The notes below the pieces were generated by a model. It ran no database searches. It was not told the DNA's origin and worked only from the letters and a program-made list of their open reading frames with translations. Shown piece after piece: positions 34,944 through 45,300 of a stretch of DNA of 64,000 nt (positions are counted from its first letter, which is position 1; every line of letters starts with the position of its first letter). Source of the stretch: Ceratobasidium sp. AG-K (Eukaryota > Basidiomycota > Agaricomycetes > Cantharellales > Ceratobasidiaceae). The DNA is taken from assembly GCA_037039685.1 (NCBI GenBank), contig JAWNGF010000001.1, positions 7,750,001 to 7,814,000 on the forward strand, read 5' to 3'. Made by a program: the position numbers and the translations under genes.

Positions 34944-36406
34944 AGCTGACGTATCTATGACGGAACAGAGCGAAGACTAGCGAGAATTAAATGTCGAGAG
35001 TTAATGCCTAGACGGCGATAGGTAGGTGTATGGTCGTAGTTGCACAAGGTATTCCTGCACGAAAAAAACAGCACAAGTCAGCAGCCGCAACCGTGATTAC
35101 CATTTGGACGCGAGAAAAGCGATTAAATGCTTACCAAAAGGTCCGTAAACCTTTGCTGGTTTTCGAGCCCAAGTGGGACGGTGGTGGTACAGATGGAAAG
35201 CCTTTCCGAAGTTAGCAATCGATGGAAGCGCCGAAAACGCTGGCGACTTACGATAGAGTTGTCGCCGGGGGCAGCGACTCGATGTGGTGCTCGAGTAGTC
35301 GTTTCTCTTTAAATTTGAGCCAGCTTGATAATAGGACCAAGCATCAACCGCCACTGACGGTGGTGAAATTGCTGTCGCTTGCTCCGCTTCCCCGCCCTCT
35401 TTCCTCGTACATAGAGCCACATAGTCCCGTGTTTGCGGCTCTCTCCTTGCATCTGACAAAGCACCCAAATCTAGACATATTTTCTGAACCACGATCTTTC
35501 TGGCGTGTCCCGGCGGGGGCTAGACTTGTATGGCGCTCCGTTGACAGCACCAATCAAGCCTCTGCCTTGTCAGCCGGCTAATCCGGCAAGCAACGCTTTA
35601 CCAACTCTGCATTTACAAGTATGTTTTGGCTGAGCAGCATCAATGCACTTGACGACCCAGAGTCTACGCTCGCGAGCTACGCACTAGTTCTTTGTTGCCC
35701 CTTTACGCATCCACCGTGGCATCATGGCCAGGTACGCCTAGCACCCTCGAATCTCCCGTCGCGGAAACACGCGGGTTCGAAGTCTTTCAATCACGCGTAC
35801 ACCTAGTTGAAATGCGCTCTAGTGGCAAGCATTGCAAACGTTCTCCCGCCTCTTGGCTGTCTTTTTACCAAACTACCTAATGGTTTTCAATACCGGGCGA
35901 AACACAAATATCAGGTATCCTTATTCTGTTGACCCTTGCGTTTCACATACTTTTATTTACCATTATGTGCAATTTAATGATCCTCGCAATTACAATATCC
36001 TGATTTGATCTGAGAAAATATCAATATGTTTGTGTCCTTTTATAAAGCTTAACCTGAATTCTGATTAAACTTAAACGAATCCTGAAGCGAGGTGGTGGAG
36101 ATTTCAGACCCTCACCTACCGTTTGTGGCTCATACGTACTGAACAACCAGCCACAATGACAGACGACAGGCTGAGCATACAGTCATGTAGATCACCTGCC
36201 CTGCCTAGGCATATCATGCGATGAAGCGCGGACTTCTAGCACTTGCGATTTTGTCACCTAGGTTCATTTCGGGTTCGCGCGGGGTAAAACACAGGACCGA
36301 AAAAGTTCCACACAGGACAGAAACGTATCTTATGCATAGCAACTCGGTAATAGCAAAACGTAGAGACAGGATGATCAAATCGAGAATAGAACCCAGGTCT
36401 AGCCAT
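34944..36406. other. 1.46 kb without a confident gene
   Basis: Upstream of the Puf gene (-) and past the end of the next minus-strand gene. The part next to the Puf start (about 34944-35500) is likely its promoter and 5' untranslated region; one minus-strand open frame of about 130 codons there (35097-35492) lacks recognisable motifs. From about 35880 to 36100 the sequence turns AT-rich. I see no transposon ends, tRNA or conserved domain. Confidence 0.5.
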
Positions 36407-38127
36407 TTAGTCCTCCTCTGTTTTGATTGTCATCTCGTCCCCCATCCCGGTGAAAATCCCGTCAAATGGCATGCTACTCCACATGGCCTCGATGTCTCCA
36501 CCCATGTCCATACCTACATCGTTAATGAGGTCTCCACCTGAAATGTCCACGTCGCCAAGATCAATGTTTTCTATCCCATCCTTGTCTCCTGTATGCCCCA
36601 TTTCGCCGGCTGCAATACCCAATCCACCCATCTCGATCAGGTCCATGTTCATCTCAAGATCCATCCCGTCAACATTGGGCCCGGTCGCGTCCAATTCAGC
36701 AAGCAAATCATTAGCCTTGTCTCCGTCGTCGGCATTCGTGCCTGAAACCGGAAACTCCCCTGGCGGGATATCACCGGGCGCAAAGGGATCGTCCGGGGCA
36801 GGGAACCCGTTGGACGGTAATCCGGCGGTCGCAAACGACTCGGAAGTCAATGCCGATCCGTCACCATTGGCGGCACTGAGGTCGGCAAAGAGCGGGTCGT
36901 TGGCATGAGCCAGTTCGCCGGCGGCGGCCATTTCTGCCACGGCCGAATCGAGTTCTGCGACTGCCGAATCCATGTTTGGTACGGCTGAATGCATGGCCGA
37001 CACGGATGCATCCAAGCCGTTGACGGACGTATCGATAGCTGCGACCGCCGAGTCGATATCTAGCTCTACCCCACTCGGGTCGAACAGCTCTTCCATTGTG
37101 GCTGCGCCTGTTCCTCCAAACATGTCCATCTCTTGACCGGGTGGACGGTGCAACGCGCTCCGAGCTTGTTCTAGCTCTTGTTTCCTGAGCGCCTCTAAAA
37201 GGCCGGGTATAACGGAATGGTATGAGGGCATCCCGTCTAGTGCGGAGGGCACGGCGGCATTGGAAGTTAGTGTAACGGGCGTAATCGTCTGTGCCGAGTC
37301 CGGTGCGGAAGCTGATGGACGTGGCGCAGCTAGAGATGTTAGGCCGCGAGATTTTGGAGCTGGCGTATATTTTGTAGTGGTTGCAGGTAGGGTGGTAGAA
37401 AGGGAGAGGGGGACGTCGTCAGACATGGGTGAGTCGATTTGGACGGGCTGATTTTGAGTATTGGCTAGTGCCAGTTGGGGATTTGCTGCACGTTCGCGTG
37501 CGAGTCGAGCAGACAGAGCGGCATGCGCCCTGACCTGTCAAGGCATTAGTATATGGGTTGTGTCCGTAGCGGAACGACGTACTAGGCGAGCCTCGACGAG
37601 GTCACATAGCTGATCATACCGAGCTAGTTGTGTTCGTAGTTCATTCGCTACGGCTGGTGGAGGTCCTTTAACGCGCGAAGCACCACCACTTATACCCCAA
37701 CAACACGACTTTAGTTCTTCTCAGTATGAACTTTTGGCGCCGTCGGGAATGCGACTCACACTCTTCGTGCGGTCGTCATGTACCGGATTGTTTCTGCCGC
37801 TTTCAAAGCCGAGATCTGGATATAAACGTAAGAATTTACCGCCTCGAATGGACTGCGTGAACGCACCTTGAGTGACTCTTGCATCATTCCCATCTCAGCT
37901 GCCAAATATGGCTTCTGGTTCGCTGTCGACTGTTGGCCAATCATATTGCCGGGGAGTCCGGCTGCAGACATTGCTGGAGCTGTGGGTATACCGGTTATAT
38001 AGTTTGGAGCTGCCCCAGGCAGGGTCGCATGGGTGGGATACGGGGCTGCATTTGGTACGGTTGGATGGGGTTTGGTCATATTATTGCGGCGCTGGATACC
38101 AGGCGTGGGTATCGGCTTGGGTTGCAT
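36407..38127 (-). CDS. Uncharacterised protein with coiled coil, heptad repeat and acidic tail
   Basis: Not recognised. Starting at the ATG at 38125-38127 it reads MQPKPIPTPGIQRRNNMTKP, then a Pro/Ala-rich stretch, then MMQESLK, ISALKAAETIRYMTTARR. A helical segment follows (VANELRTQLARYDQLCDLVE then ARLVRAHAALSARLARERAA), a likely coiled coil split by introns. Next come a Ser/Thr/Pro-rich part, LLEALRKQELEQARSALHRP, and six tandem seven-residue units. The last 130 residues are very acidic with Gly and Met, ending GMGDEMTIKTEED. No signal or membrane segment is seen. An in-frame upstream exon at 38284-38286 (MAGRRRIATQ) could add about 30 residues. The acidic tail and helical repeats would fit a transcription-regulator scaffold, such as a Mediator-type subunit, but nothing proves it. 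Confidence 0.7.
36932..37057 (-). repeat. Tandem heptad repeat (six units) in the uncharacterised protein
   Basis: Six in-register units of 21 nt encode IDSAVAA, IDTSVNG, LDASVSA, MHSAVPN, MDSAVAE and LDSAVAE, then fade into MAAAGEL. Positions 1 (I/L/M), 2 (D/H), 3 (S/T/A) and 5 (V) are nearly constant. Confidence 0.9.
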
Positions 38128-38286
38128 TAGAGTAAATTCGACGGATAATGCTCCTAGTGCTAGATACTTCCGTAAACGCTAATTATCAGAGTGGTAGTCG
38201 GGAACAGACGCGGTGGATGACCTAATCGGGCGATAGTCGCCATGTGAAAGACACACCTGAGTTGCAATTCGACGCCGACCAGCCAT

Positions 38287-38398
38287 TGTTATTGCTGGAA
38301 GAGCCTTGTATCCCGTGACAAGCTGGGGCATTTGTATACTCTGATATAGACACTTGGCGTTCTGGGTGGGCGGGTGGACACGATTGGGTACCGTAACA
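38287..38398. promoter_or_regulatory. Compact divergent intergenic region between the coiled-coil protein (-) and UVRAG/Vps38 (+)
   Basis: Only about 112 bp (or about 270 bp if the minus-strand gene starts at 38127) separates the two start regions, so both promoters overlap. No coding frame is present. Confidence 0.5.
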
Positions 38399-41300
38399 AT
38401 GATGTACGAGGAGCTCGCTGGCAACCAGGTGTGTTTACCCTAAAATAACCCTGCTTTGCCTAATTTACACTGGGATATAGCGACGTGTAAGGCACATACA
38501 AGGTATACATATCAAGAACCTCACGCCTTTCCCTATACGAGACCATGCTTCGTCGGCCCTCCAATCAACGCTCGCTCCCATACTACAACTCTCTGATGAC
38601 ACCGATCTCATCCTTGCCCGTCGTCGCAACCGAAGGGTATCTCAGAACTCGGTGGTAACGTTGCGCACCCTGCGCTCAGAGCCTCATTCAGAAGAGGGGC
38701 ATGAAAAGCCCGACTCACCCCGCGCTGCTCGCAACCGACCAACCGGCCCTCCAGTCAGCTATCCTCGCGCTGGACCATCTAGTCCGCCGGCACACATGCG
38801 ACGTCAACGTTCGATCTCGCGCGTCTCTCTTGGGTCTGCACAAGCTGGTACGCACTCGCGAGACTTGTCACTCGGTAGCCAGCCAACTAGTCCGCCTGTC
38901 GGCTCCAGCTCTTTCTTTTACGATGCCTCTCAGCGGAACCTCGAGAAGGTCATGTCCTCGCGACTAGTCGAAACCTTTGTTACTTTGTCCACCCCAGAAA
39001 TAGGTGCTCCAAGAGCCTCGACTCTGACGAGAGACAAACTACCATCATCACCCGTCGCAGAGCGCTCACCCGTACGTGGTTCGCCCACCAAAAGATTTCC
39101 GGGCCCCAACAAAGCTAGCACGACCAAACACGCGTCTCGACTCTCAGTTGGTTCTGGCTTGATCGACGGGACCGGAGAGCAGGGTAACCCCAAATCATCA
39201 CATGGCGCTACTAAACGCGCGATATCCGCACACAAGTCTACAGGACCTACGACTAATGGAGCTACAAAGACATATTTGGCTTCTTCCATTAAACCGATCG
39301 TTTTTCCTGGCACTCCATCTCCGCCCCCGACGCGATCAGCGTCTCCTGCGCGTTCGGTAACCGAAGAGCATTCATCAACCATTCCCTTTTTCCTCTCCCC
39401 AATTCACCGACCTTCTACGAATCCGTGTTGGACAGACCTCGACGCAGGTGGTGATTTTGCGGAATGGGCCGATCGTCAGCAGAGTCGAGTAATTGTAACA
39501 CTGTGGGGCAAGGTGGATGAGTCGTCGGCGTCTGCCTGGTCTAATCTTAAAGGAAAAGCCAAGAGCGCTGATCCCGAAGAAACCAATGACGAAAATTGGA
39601 AAATCCTCTACGAGTGGGATGTACACATGGACAGACTGGAAAAAGTTGAAGCAAGCGTATGTTCGATTTCAGGATTGCATGATTGGACAGAGTTATTGAC
39701 ATGCCCCAGGTCCTCGATCATTTTAACGTCTTGCCTTCAAATACTCTTTTGCTGTCGCTCGCTCCAGCTGGTGATTTGTATTTCTTCCCTGTCAATTCGT
39801 CTTCGCATTCGCCATCTCCGACAGCCTACGCTTCCGATTCGGAACTTGCCAGTTCATCGCATAAGTCCAAACCACCCACGCGAAGCGAGATCCTTCAACA
39901 AAGTCGACGCGAGACGCGCATGAAACGGAGCGCAACATGGGCCGATCTAGTGAAATTGTCTAATTTGTACGCGGTGGTTCGAGACACCCAGACGTCCCTC
40001 GATGAGGTAGTGCGTAATACCAACAATCTCATTGAGCAGGTCGGTCCCAACGTTCTTGTAAGTTTCTCGCTTTGTTGTGTTGCTCAAATACTGATTCTAC
40101 ATCAGGCTAGAGAAATTAGCGAGCGGGAAGAAAATATCAAGTCGCTTAGACAAGATATCCTCGCTGCCCAAAAGGGGCGCACAACGGGTCAGTCCACCAA
40201 CTGTGCCTTGTTACTAGTACTTACAGTAAACTCAGCTGTCCAGGATATACAAAGCCGGATCGACCAGCTTCGTGCTCGGCGCGAGGCGTTACAAACCGCC
40301 TTTGAGATATACGACCAGGATGTCCAGTCGACCGCGGAACAGTCCGAACAGGTCAATTCCGCTCGGTGAGTGACCCTCGACTGCTTGGTTATTATTTATT
40401 TTTCGAATAACGCGTTTTAGCGCCACTTATCTCGTCGTACATACCGCCCTCACCCCTCGGCGTACGACCCTGTGCCATACACTCGACTTCATTTTCCCTA
40501 TTGAACCTGACACTGAGCGCGCTGCGGACCTGGTGTTCACCATCCTGGATGTTCCCCTTCCTGTGCCAGTTGCGCCTTCAGATCCTGCCCCACCCCTCGA
40601 CAATGAGGAGGCGGTATCCGCCGCCTTGGGTTATGCAGCACATGTCGTTGCCTTGCTTTCTTCATATATGAACGTGCGGGTACCGTACCCCGTTACGTAT
40701 GTGGGGAGTAGGAGCTATGTCAGGGACCCAATCTCGGCTATGCATGGTCCTAGAATGTGAGCATTCGAGTTTCGATCTTACCAGCGAATACCTGATTGAA
40801 CCTTGTTTCAAAGGTTTCCGCTGTACCCGACAGGCGTTGATACCTACAGATTCGAGTATGCCGTCTTTTTATTGAACAAGGATATTGAAACTGTATGATC
40901 CATTCTACCACGCGTGTGGCACTTAAGAACTGACGTATGTCATTTGACCAGTTGATGGCGGAGCAAGGACTCCGAGCAGCGGACCTACGGCATACTCTTC
41001 CGAATCTCAAGAATCTAATCCTCACGCTCACGCATGGCTCAGAGTTGACCCCTCCGTATGTACATTCATTCCCAAGTGAACTACTTCCTCGCACCAAGCT
41101 GAAGCTATTTGGTAAGAATTATTCGAGTCGCGCGTGCACTCCCGGTTCCTGAAGCCCCCGAGGACACTTCAACTACCCCGCGCGCCGCATCGCCGGTGCC
41201 TAGCGAAAATGCCCCAGTGCCGGCTGCTAGTCGTAGCCGATTTTTATCCCCATTTACTGCTCTACTTCGGCCAATCTACACAGGGACTTCAGCTCGACCA

Positions 41301-41564
41301 AAAGTCGTGGTAGAAGTTGCTGAACCTCCGGAATGCGAAGGGGTTACTCCAACAGATGCCGAAACTCCCCTAACAGCGCGTCCTGAAAGCTCTCCAAACG
41401 ATAGCCTGGGCGAGGGTGGTAATTCAAGTGTCAGTGAACAGGAAGCCCCCAAAACTGAATCTAAAGACGACGGGCCACCCCCAATTGGCCATGAGAAGCT
41501 CAGCAACGCCCCTCCTTCTGGAACTCCTCCAGTCGCCTCTCCGTTATCTCATACCGTTAGTTAG
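38399..41564 (+). CDS. UVRAG/Vps38-like subunit of PI3-kinase complex II
   Basis: Binds Vps34-Vps15-Vps30 and directs PI3P production to endosomes. The start is the double ATG at 38399/38402: exon 1 MMYEELAGNQ is joined through an intron to NLTPFPIRDHASSALQSTLA, which is the conserved opening block. A long Ser/Pro/Arg-rich linker follows (about 38650-39400). A C2-type segment is seen at about 39420-39660: RVIVTLWGKVDE and WKILYEWDVHMDRLEKV. The coiled coil comes next (RSATWADLVKLSNLYAVVRD, TSLDEVVRNTNNLIEQV, REISEREENIKSLRQDILAA). The BARA-like C-terminal part includes TLCHTLDFIFPIEPDTERAA, FTILDVPLPVP, MNVRVPYPVTYVGSRSYVRD and FPLYPTGVDTYRFEYAVFLL. A Pro-rich tail ends at TAG 41562-41564. 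About ten exons. Could also be called Atg14/UVRAG family; Vps38 fits the C-terminal half best. Confidence 0.85.
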
Positions 41565-41734
41565 ATCTGGACCGCATTTTTTAATTTACGTATAATGGAT
41601 GGGGTTTAACTATTTGTTCTTATTTATCTGTGTGTGTAATGTGAAACTGTGCAGAACCAAGCTCGGGACTGAACCGAGGTCACAATTTGCATCCGGATCA
41701 ACACAAGCCGTCATCCCAGCGCCGTCGCCCCAAG

Positions 41735-41787
41735 GTATGTCGCCATTGCGAAAGAGTGAATCATATAATAAATTTGAAGAGAATTAG
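41735..41787 (+). other. Likely 5'-untranslated-region intron of RPS29
   Basis: A GTATGT donor preceded by CCAAG and a GAATTAG acceptor bound 53 nt, 30 nt upstream of the uS14 start codon. Ribosomal protein genes often carry leader introns. Confidence 0.5.
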
Positions 41788-41817
41788 ACACTCGGACCAA
41801 CTCTTCATCCGCTCAAA

Positions 41818-42092
41818 ATGACTCACGACGCTGTCTGGTTTTCGCGCCCCCGCAAGTTCGGAAAGGGAAGCAGGGAATGGTGTGTCGGCTGTTGTGTAGT
41901 CCACGTTCAATGCTGAGCAGTATTTCAGCCGTGTTTGCGCACACCAGGCCGGTCTCATCAGGAAATACGGCCTCGACATTTGCCGTCAGTGCTTCCGTGA
42001 AAAATCGGCTGCTATTGGGTTTGTCAAGGTGAGCATAGCGCATGCATGTACTGCTCTTCCAGTGCGCTGATTTTAGTTTGTAGAACCGGTAA
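41818..42092 (+). CDS. RPS29: 40S ribosomal protein uS14 (RPS29)
   Basis: Small zinc-binding protein of the 40S head. Exon 1 encodes [20 protein letters not shown] followed by a split Cys codon; exon 2 gives [20 protein letters not shown] and [14 protein letters not shown]; a third exon supplies only NR and TAA (42084-42092) after a GTGAGC...TTTGTAG intron. The four zinc ligands CxxC...CxxC are all present (CRVC and CRQC). Total length is 56 residues, exactly usual. Two introns lie inside a gene this small. A strict reading of the genomic frame would miss it, since no single exon is longer than about 105 nt. Confidence 0.94.
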
Positions 42093-42364
42093 AGGTGCTT
42101 GTGCTAGCCTTGCCCACTTTGGTCCCTTGCATCTGCTTTCATCATGTTTATATGCGACTTTTCATGAAGCAATTCACTTCCTATGACACCACATGCCAGC
42201 TTAAATCGCCCTCTTGCCTTTAGGGGAATTAAAGCATACGCATAATATCAATTGAAAAACGATAGCACTCGTACAAATTGGATAAAAGGAATGGAGAATA
42301 GACATAAGAAGAATAATCAGGCGTTCAGAGTCATGGTATATTAACGGTCCGTATTTCAAGCCCA

Positions 42365-45300
42365 CTAATCGGATATATCATAGACGTCGTCATCATCGTC
42401 GTTCTCGTCTGCATCGGTCGACAGTTCAACATATTTCGACTTGGCTTTGGCGGCTGGTCGAGCGGATCGCTTAATTGGCGCCGGTGTTTCGTCATCGAGC
42501 ACTACCATGGAGTCGTCCTCCTCGTCGCTGGTGATGATTTTCTTCTTGGCTGAAGCCTTGGGCTTCGATGTCGATGGTTTAGTTGGAGGGATGGCGTCGA
42601 AAAAGTCTTTGACGCTGGGCTGGGCCTTTACCTTTTTAACAGGCTTAATGTCAGGCTCTTCATCGGAATCGTCTTCGGTCACGCTGGATGATACGTCTCA
42701 GCACGAGTCAGCCCTTCAAAACGTAGAGAACATACGGTTTACGCTTGGTAGGCGCTTTCCCTTTCCCTTTCGAAGCAGCGGAGGCTTTGACGACTGGAGC
42801 GTCGGAATCGGACTCGTCCTTAACCTTCAAGGATGCGGCTGGTTTCTTCTTCACCACGGCTGGCTTCTCGTCATCGTCCATTGGCTCAATTTTGGCAACA
42901 GCTTTCGTCGGCGCAGCTGGCTTTTCAGACGCTGGCTTGCGTTTCGCCGGAGCCTTTGTTGGTCTGAAATCGTCCTCCGAGCCCGAGCCAGCTGCTCGCT
43001 TTGCCGCTTTGCCGCCAATAGATTTGCGAGTCCGTAGCCGAGCGCCCTTCTTTTTGCTAGGTCCCACCTCGGCCTCTTCGTCCTCTTGCAGCATTTCCTG
43101 TTGTTGAGCGGATAAGTTTGAAATTTCAACATCACATAATATTTCCGTACCTCCCAGGCTTTAAGGAACTCGTCAAGATCAGAATTCCACAAATCCATAG
43201 GCTTCTTCTTCAACAGCTCGTTCCATTCGGCCTCTTTGGCGTTTTGCTCAGCAAGCAATTTCTCGACCTAGACACCCCAATCTCCTTGTCAGGCTACGTA
43301 TGCGGAGCCTCTACCGTAAACCCTTACCTTTTCACGAGTCAAGCTCCAGATGGCCATGCCAAGCAGGTAGTCGTAATCGCTATTCGCCCGACTGGCTGTT
43401 CCTCCTCGTCGTCGTCGTCCAGAGCCTGTTCATTTTCTCCGGCATCCTTAGCCTTGCGGACTTTGGGGAATGGTCGGAACTCAAGCTTTCGGAGCTCTGC
43501 GCACAGGTCGGCTTTCTTCTTGTTCGAGACAACGAGCTCTTTCTTGATGATCATGTTGACGAACCGGGCTTGGTTGGAGAGTCGCTCGTACTGACGTTCA
43601 AGCTCGTCGCAGAGGTGTTGCTAATTCAACATATAAATACCCAAATAAAGCACAGAAATAGATAAACACACCTTGCGTTTCTGATAGTAGCTCAATCTAA
43701 GAGCATAGAATTCTTCCAAGATCTCCTCGGGGGAATTGTACTTCTTAATTTTGCCGTTCGGATCGAAACAAATCATGTTGCTGGTACTAATTTGCCCAAC
43801 CAGCTTGAAGTATTTCTCCAAGCCTTCAGCCTCAGCCTTCTCCATATCCTTGTCAGGTACAACGACCTCAAAGTAAACAGAGCGCGACGTGTGGTGTTCG
43901 TGATAGTCCTATCCAGCCACGTTAAAGACCACCGGAACTGATCATCAAAAAACACACACACACCTTTACAAATGCAGCGACCTTTGGAGTACCCACGAGC
44001 CATTCCTCTAGCTGTTCCTTGTACGATTGAGTCCAGACGCGAATGGGAAGTTCTTTGACATCTACGCCGTTCTTGGTCCGCTCAATGATCCCAGTAACCT
44101 TGTACTTATCATCCGCTATTTTTTCAATAGTACCCTATTCGAGGATGTTAGAAACAAGCTCATGGTAGACATTACATGACAAACCTTGAATCCACGATAC
44201 CAGGGAAGCATCGGTACTTGCGATTCACCACGCATAAGGCGCCGGAGGTTCTCTACAATATCCTTCGGGTTGTAATTCGGAATCGAGGTGCTCCAGCCTG
44301 ATGCAAGTGTTGGTGTCACGCGTGGCTAGAGCCAGTTGCATCTACCCACCTGTACCAATACCGTCCGCTCCGTTGACTAGAACCATTGGGACGACGGGCA
44401 TATACCACTCCGGCTCGATCCAGTCGTTATCGTCTTTCAGATAGTTCAAGAGGGCGTCGTCGGAAGGGTGGTAGATAGCACGAGTCATTCGAGGAATGTT
44501 GGTGAAAATGTAACGAGCGGCCGCTGCGTCTTTGCCTCCCTACACCACATACCTAGACTTAGCTACGCCCGCTAGAAGTAAATACCAACTTACCTGAGAA
44601 CGGGTACCGAATTGCCCCTCCGGTTTAAGTAGATTGATGTTGTTGCTTCCGACGAAGTTCTGGGCCAAGTTGACGATTGTCATGGTCAAGCTTGCCTCGC
44701 CATGATGGTACGCGGTTTTTTCGGAAATGTAGCCAACGAGCTGTGCAACCTATAACGCTACGTTATACACAACTCAAGCCTTCCATGGCATTCTAAGCTA
44801 CGAACCTTGATCTCGGTTTTGAGCTTACGCTTGAAGGTACCGAAAATAACCTTGCGTTGTCCAGGTTTCAGTCCGTCCACGACAGAGGGGATTGAACGGA
44901 TATTGTCAGCCATGGAGAATAGAATCAACTCGCGGTTAATAAAGTCGTTATAAGTAATTTCTTGTACGCTGTGATCAATGAAGGTTCCAGGCTATACATA
45001 ACGTTAAGTCATATGCATTGGCCGTAGTGTACATACATACCTTGAATTGGCGCAGCCAGTCCTTTCGATCATCTGCCTTCTTTTTGTTGAAGGCCATGTC
45101 GATCAGCTCGCGGTCGCCGTCCTCAGTTTTGGCGAATGGAATCATGTGCTTCTCCATTGCACCGAAATATTCGCGAGCATCCGAGTCCTTGCTCGTACCC
45201 AAACCCTGTTTCAGCAAATTTAGGTCAGCATACCTGCGCGAGCAAAATCACAAGAGCCACTGACTTTGTAGTACTTAACATACCACTTGCCATCCCTGTT

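Noticed and set aside
35097..35492. Minus-strand open frame of about 131 codons upstream of the Puf gene
   Set aside because: No recognisable motif and no ATG-based neighbour exons; more likely 5' untranslated or promoter sequence.
35750..35800. Possible tRNA because of GGTTCGAA
   Set aside because: No matching A box or cloverleaf stems could be formed around the sequence.
41556..41672. Extra 3' exon for UVRAG/Vps38 (ending NQARD)
   Set aside because: Possible by splice signals but adds only five residues after a 99-nt intron with no conservation support; the first in-frame stop is preferred.
42441..43107. Plus-strand open frames opposite the TOP2 C-terminus
   Set aside because: These are shadows of the Lys/Ala/Pro-rich TOP2 tail.
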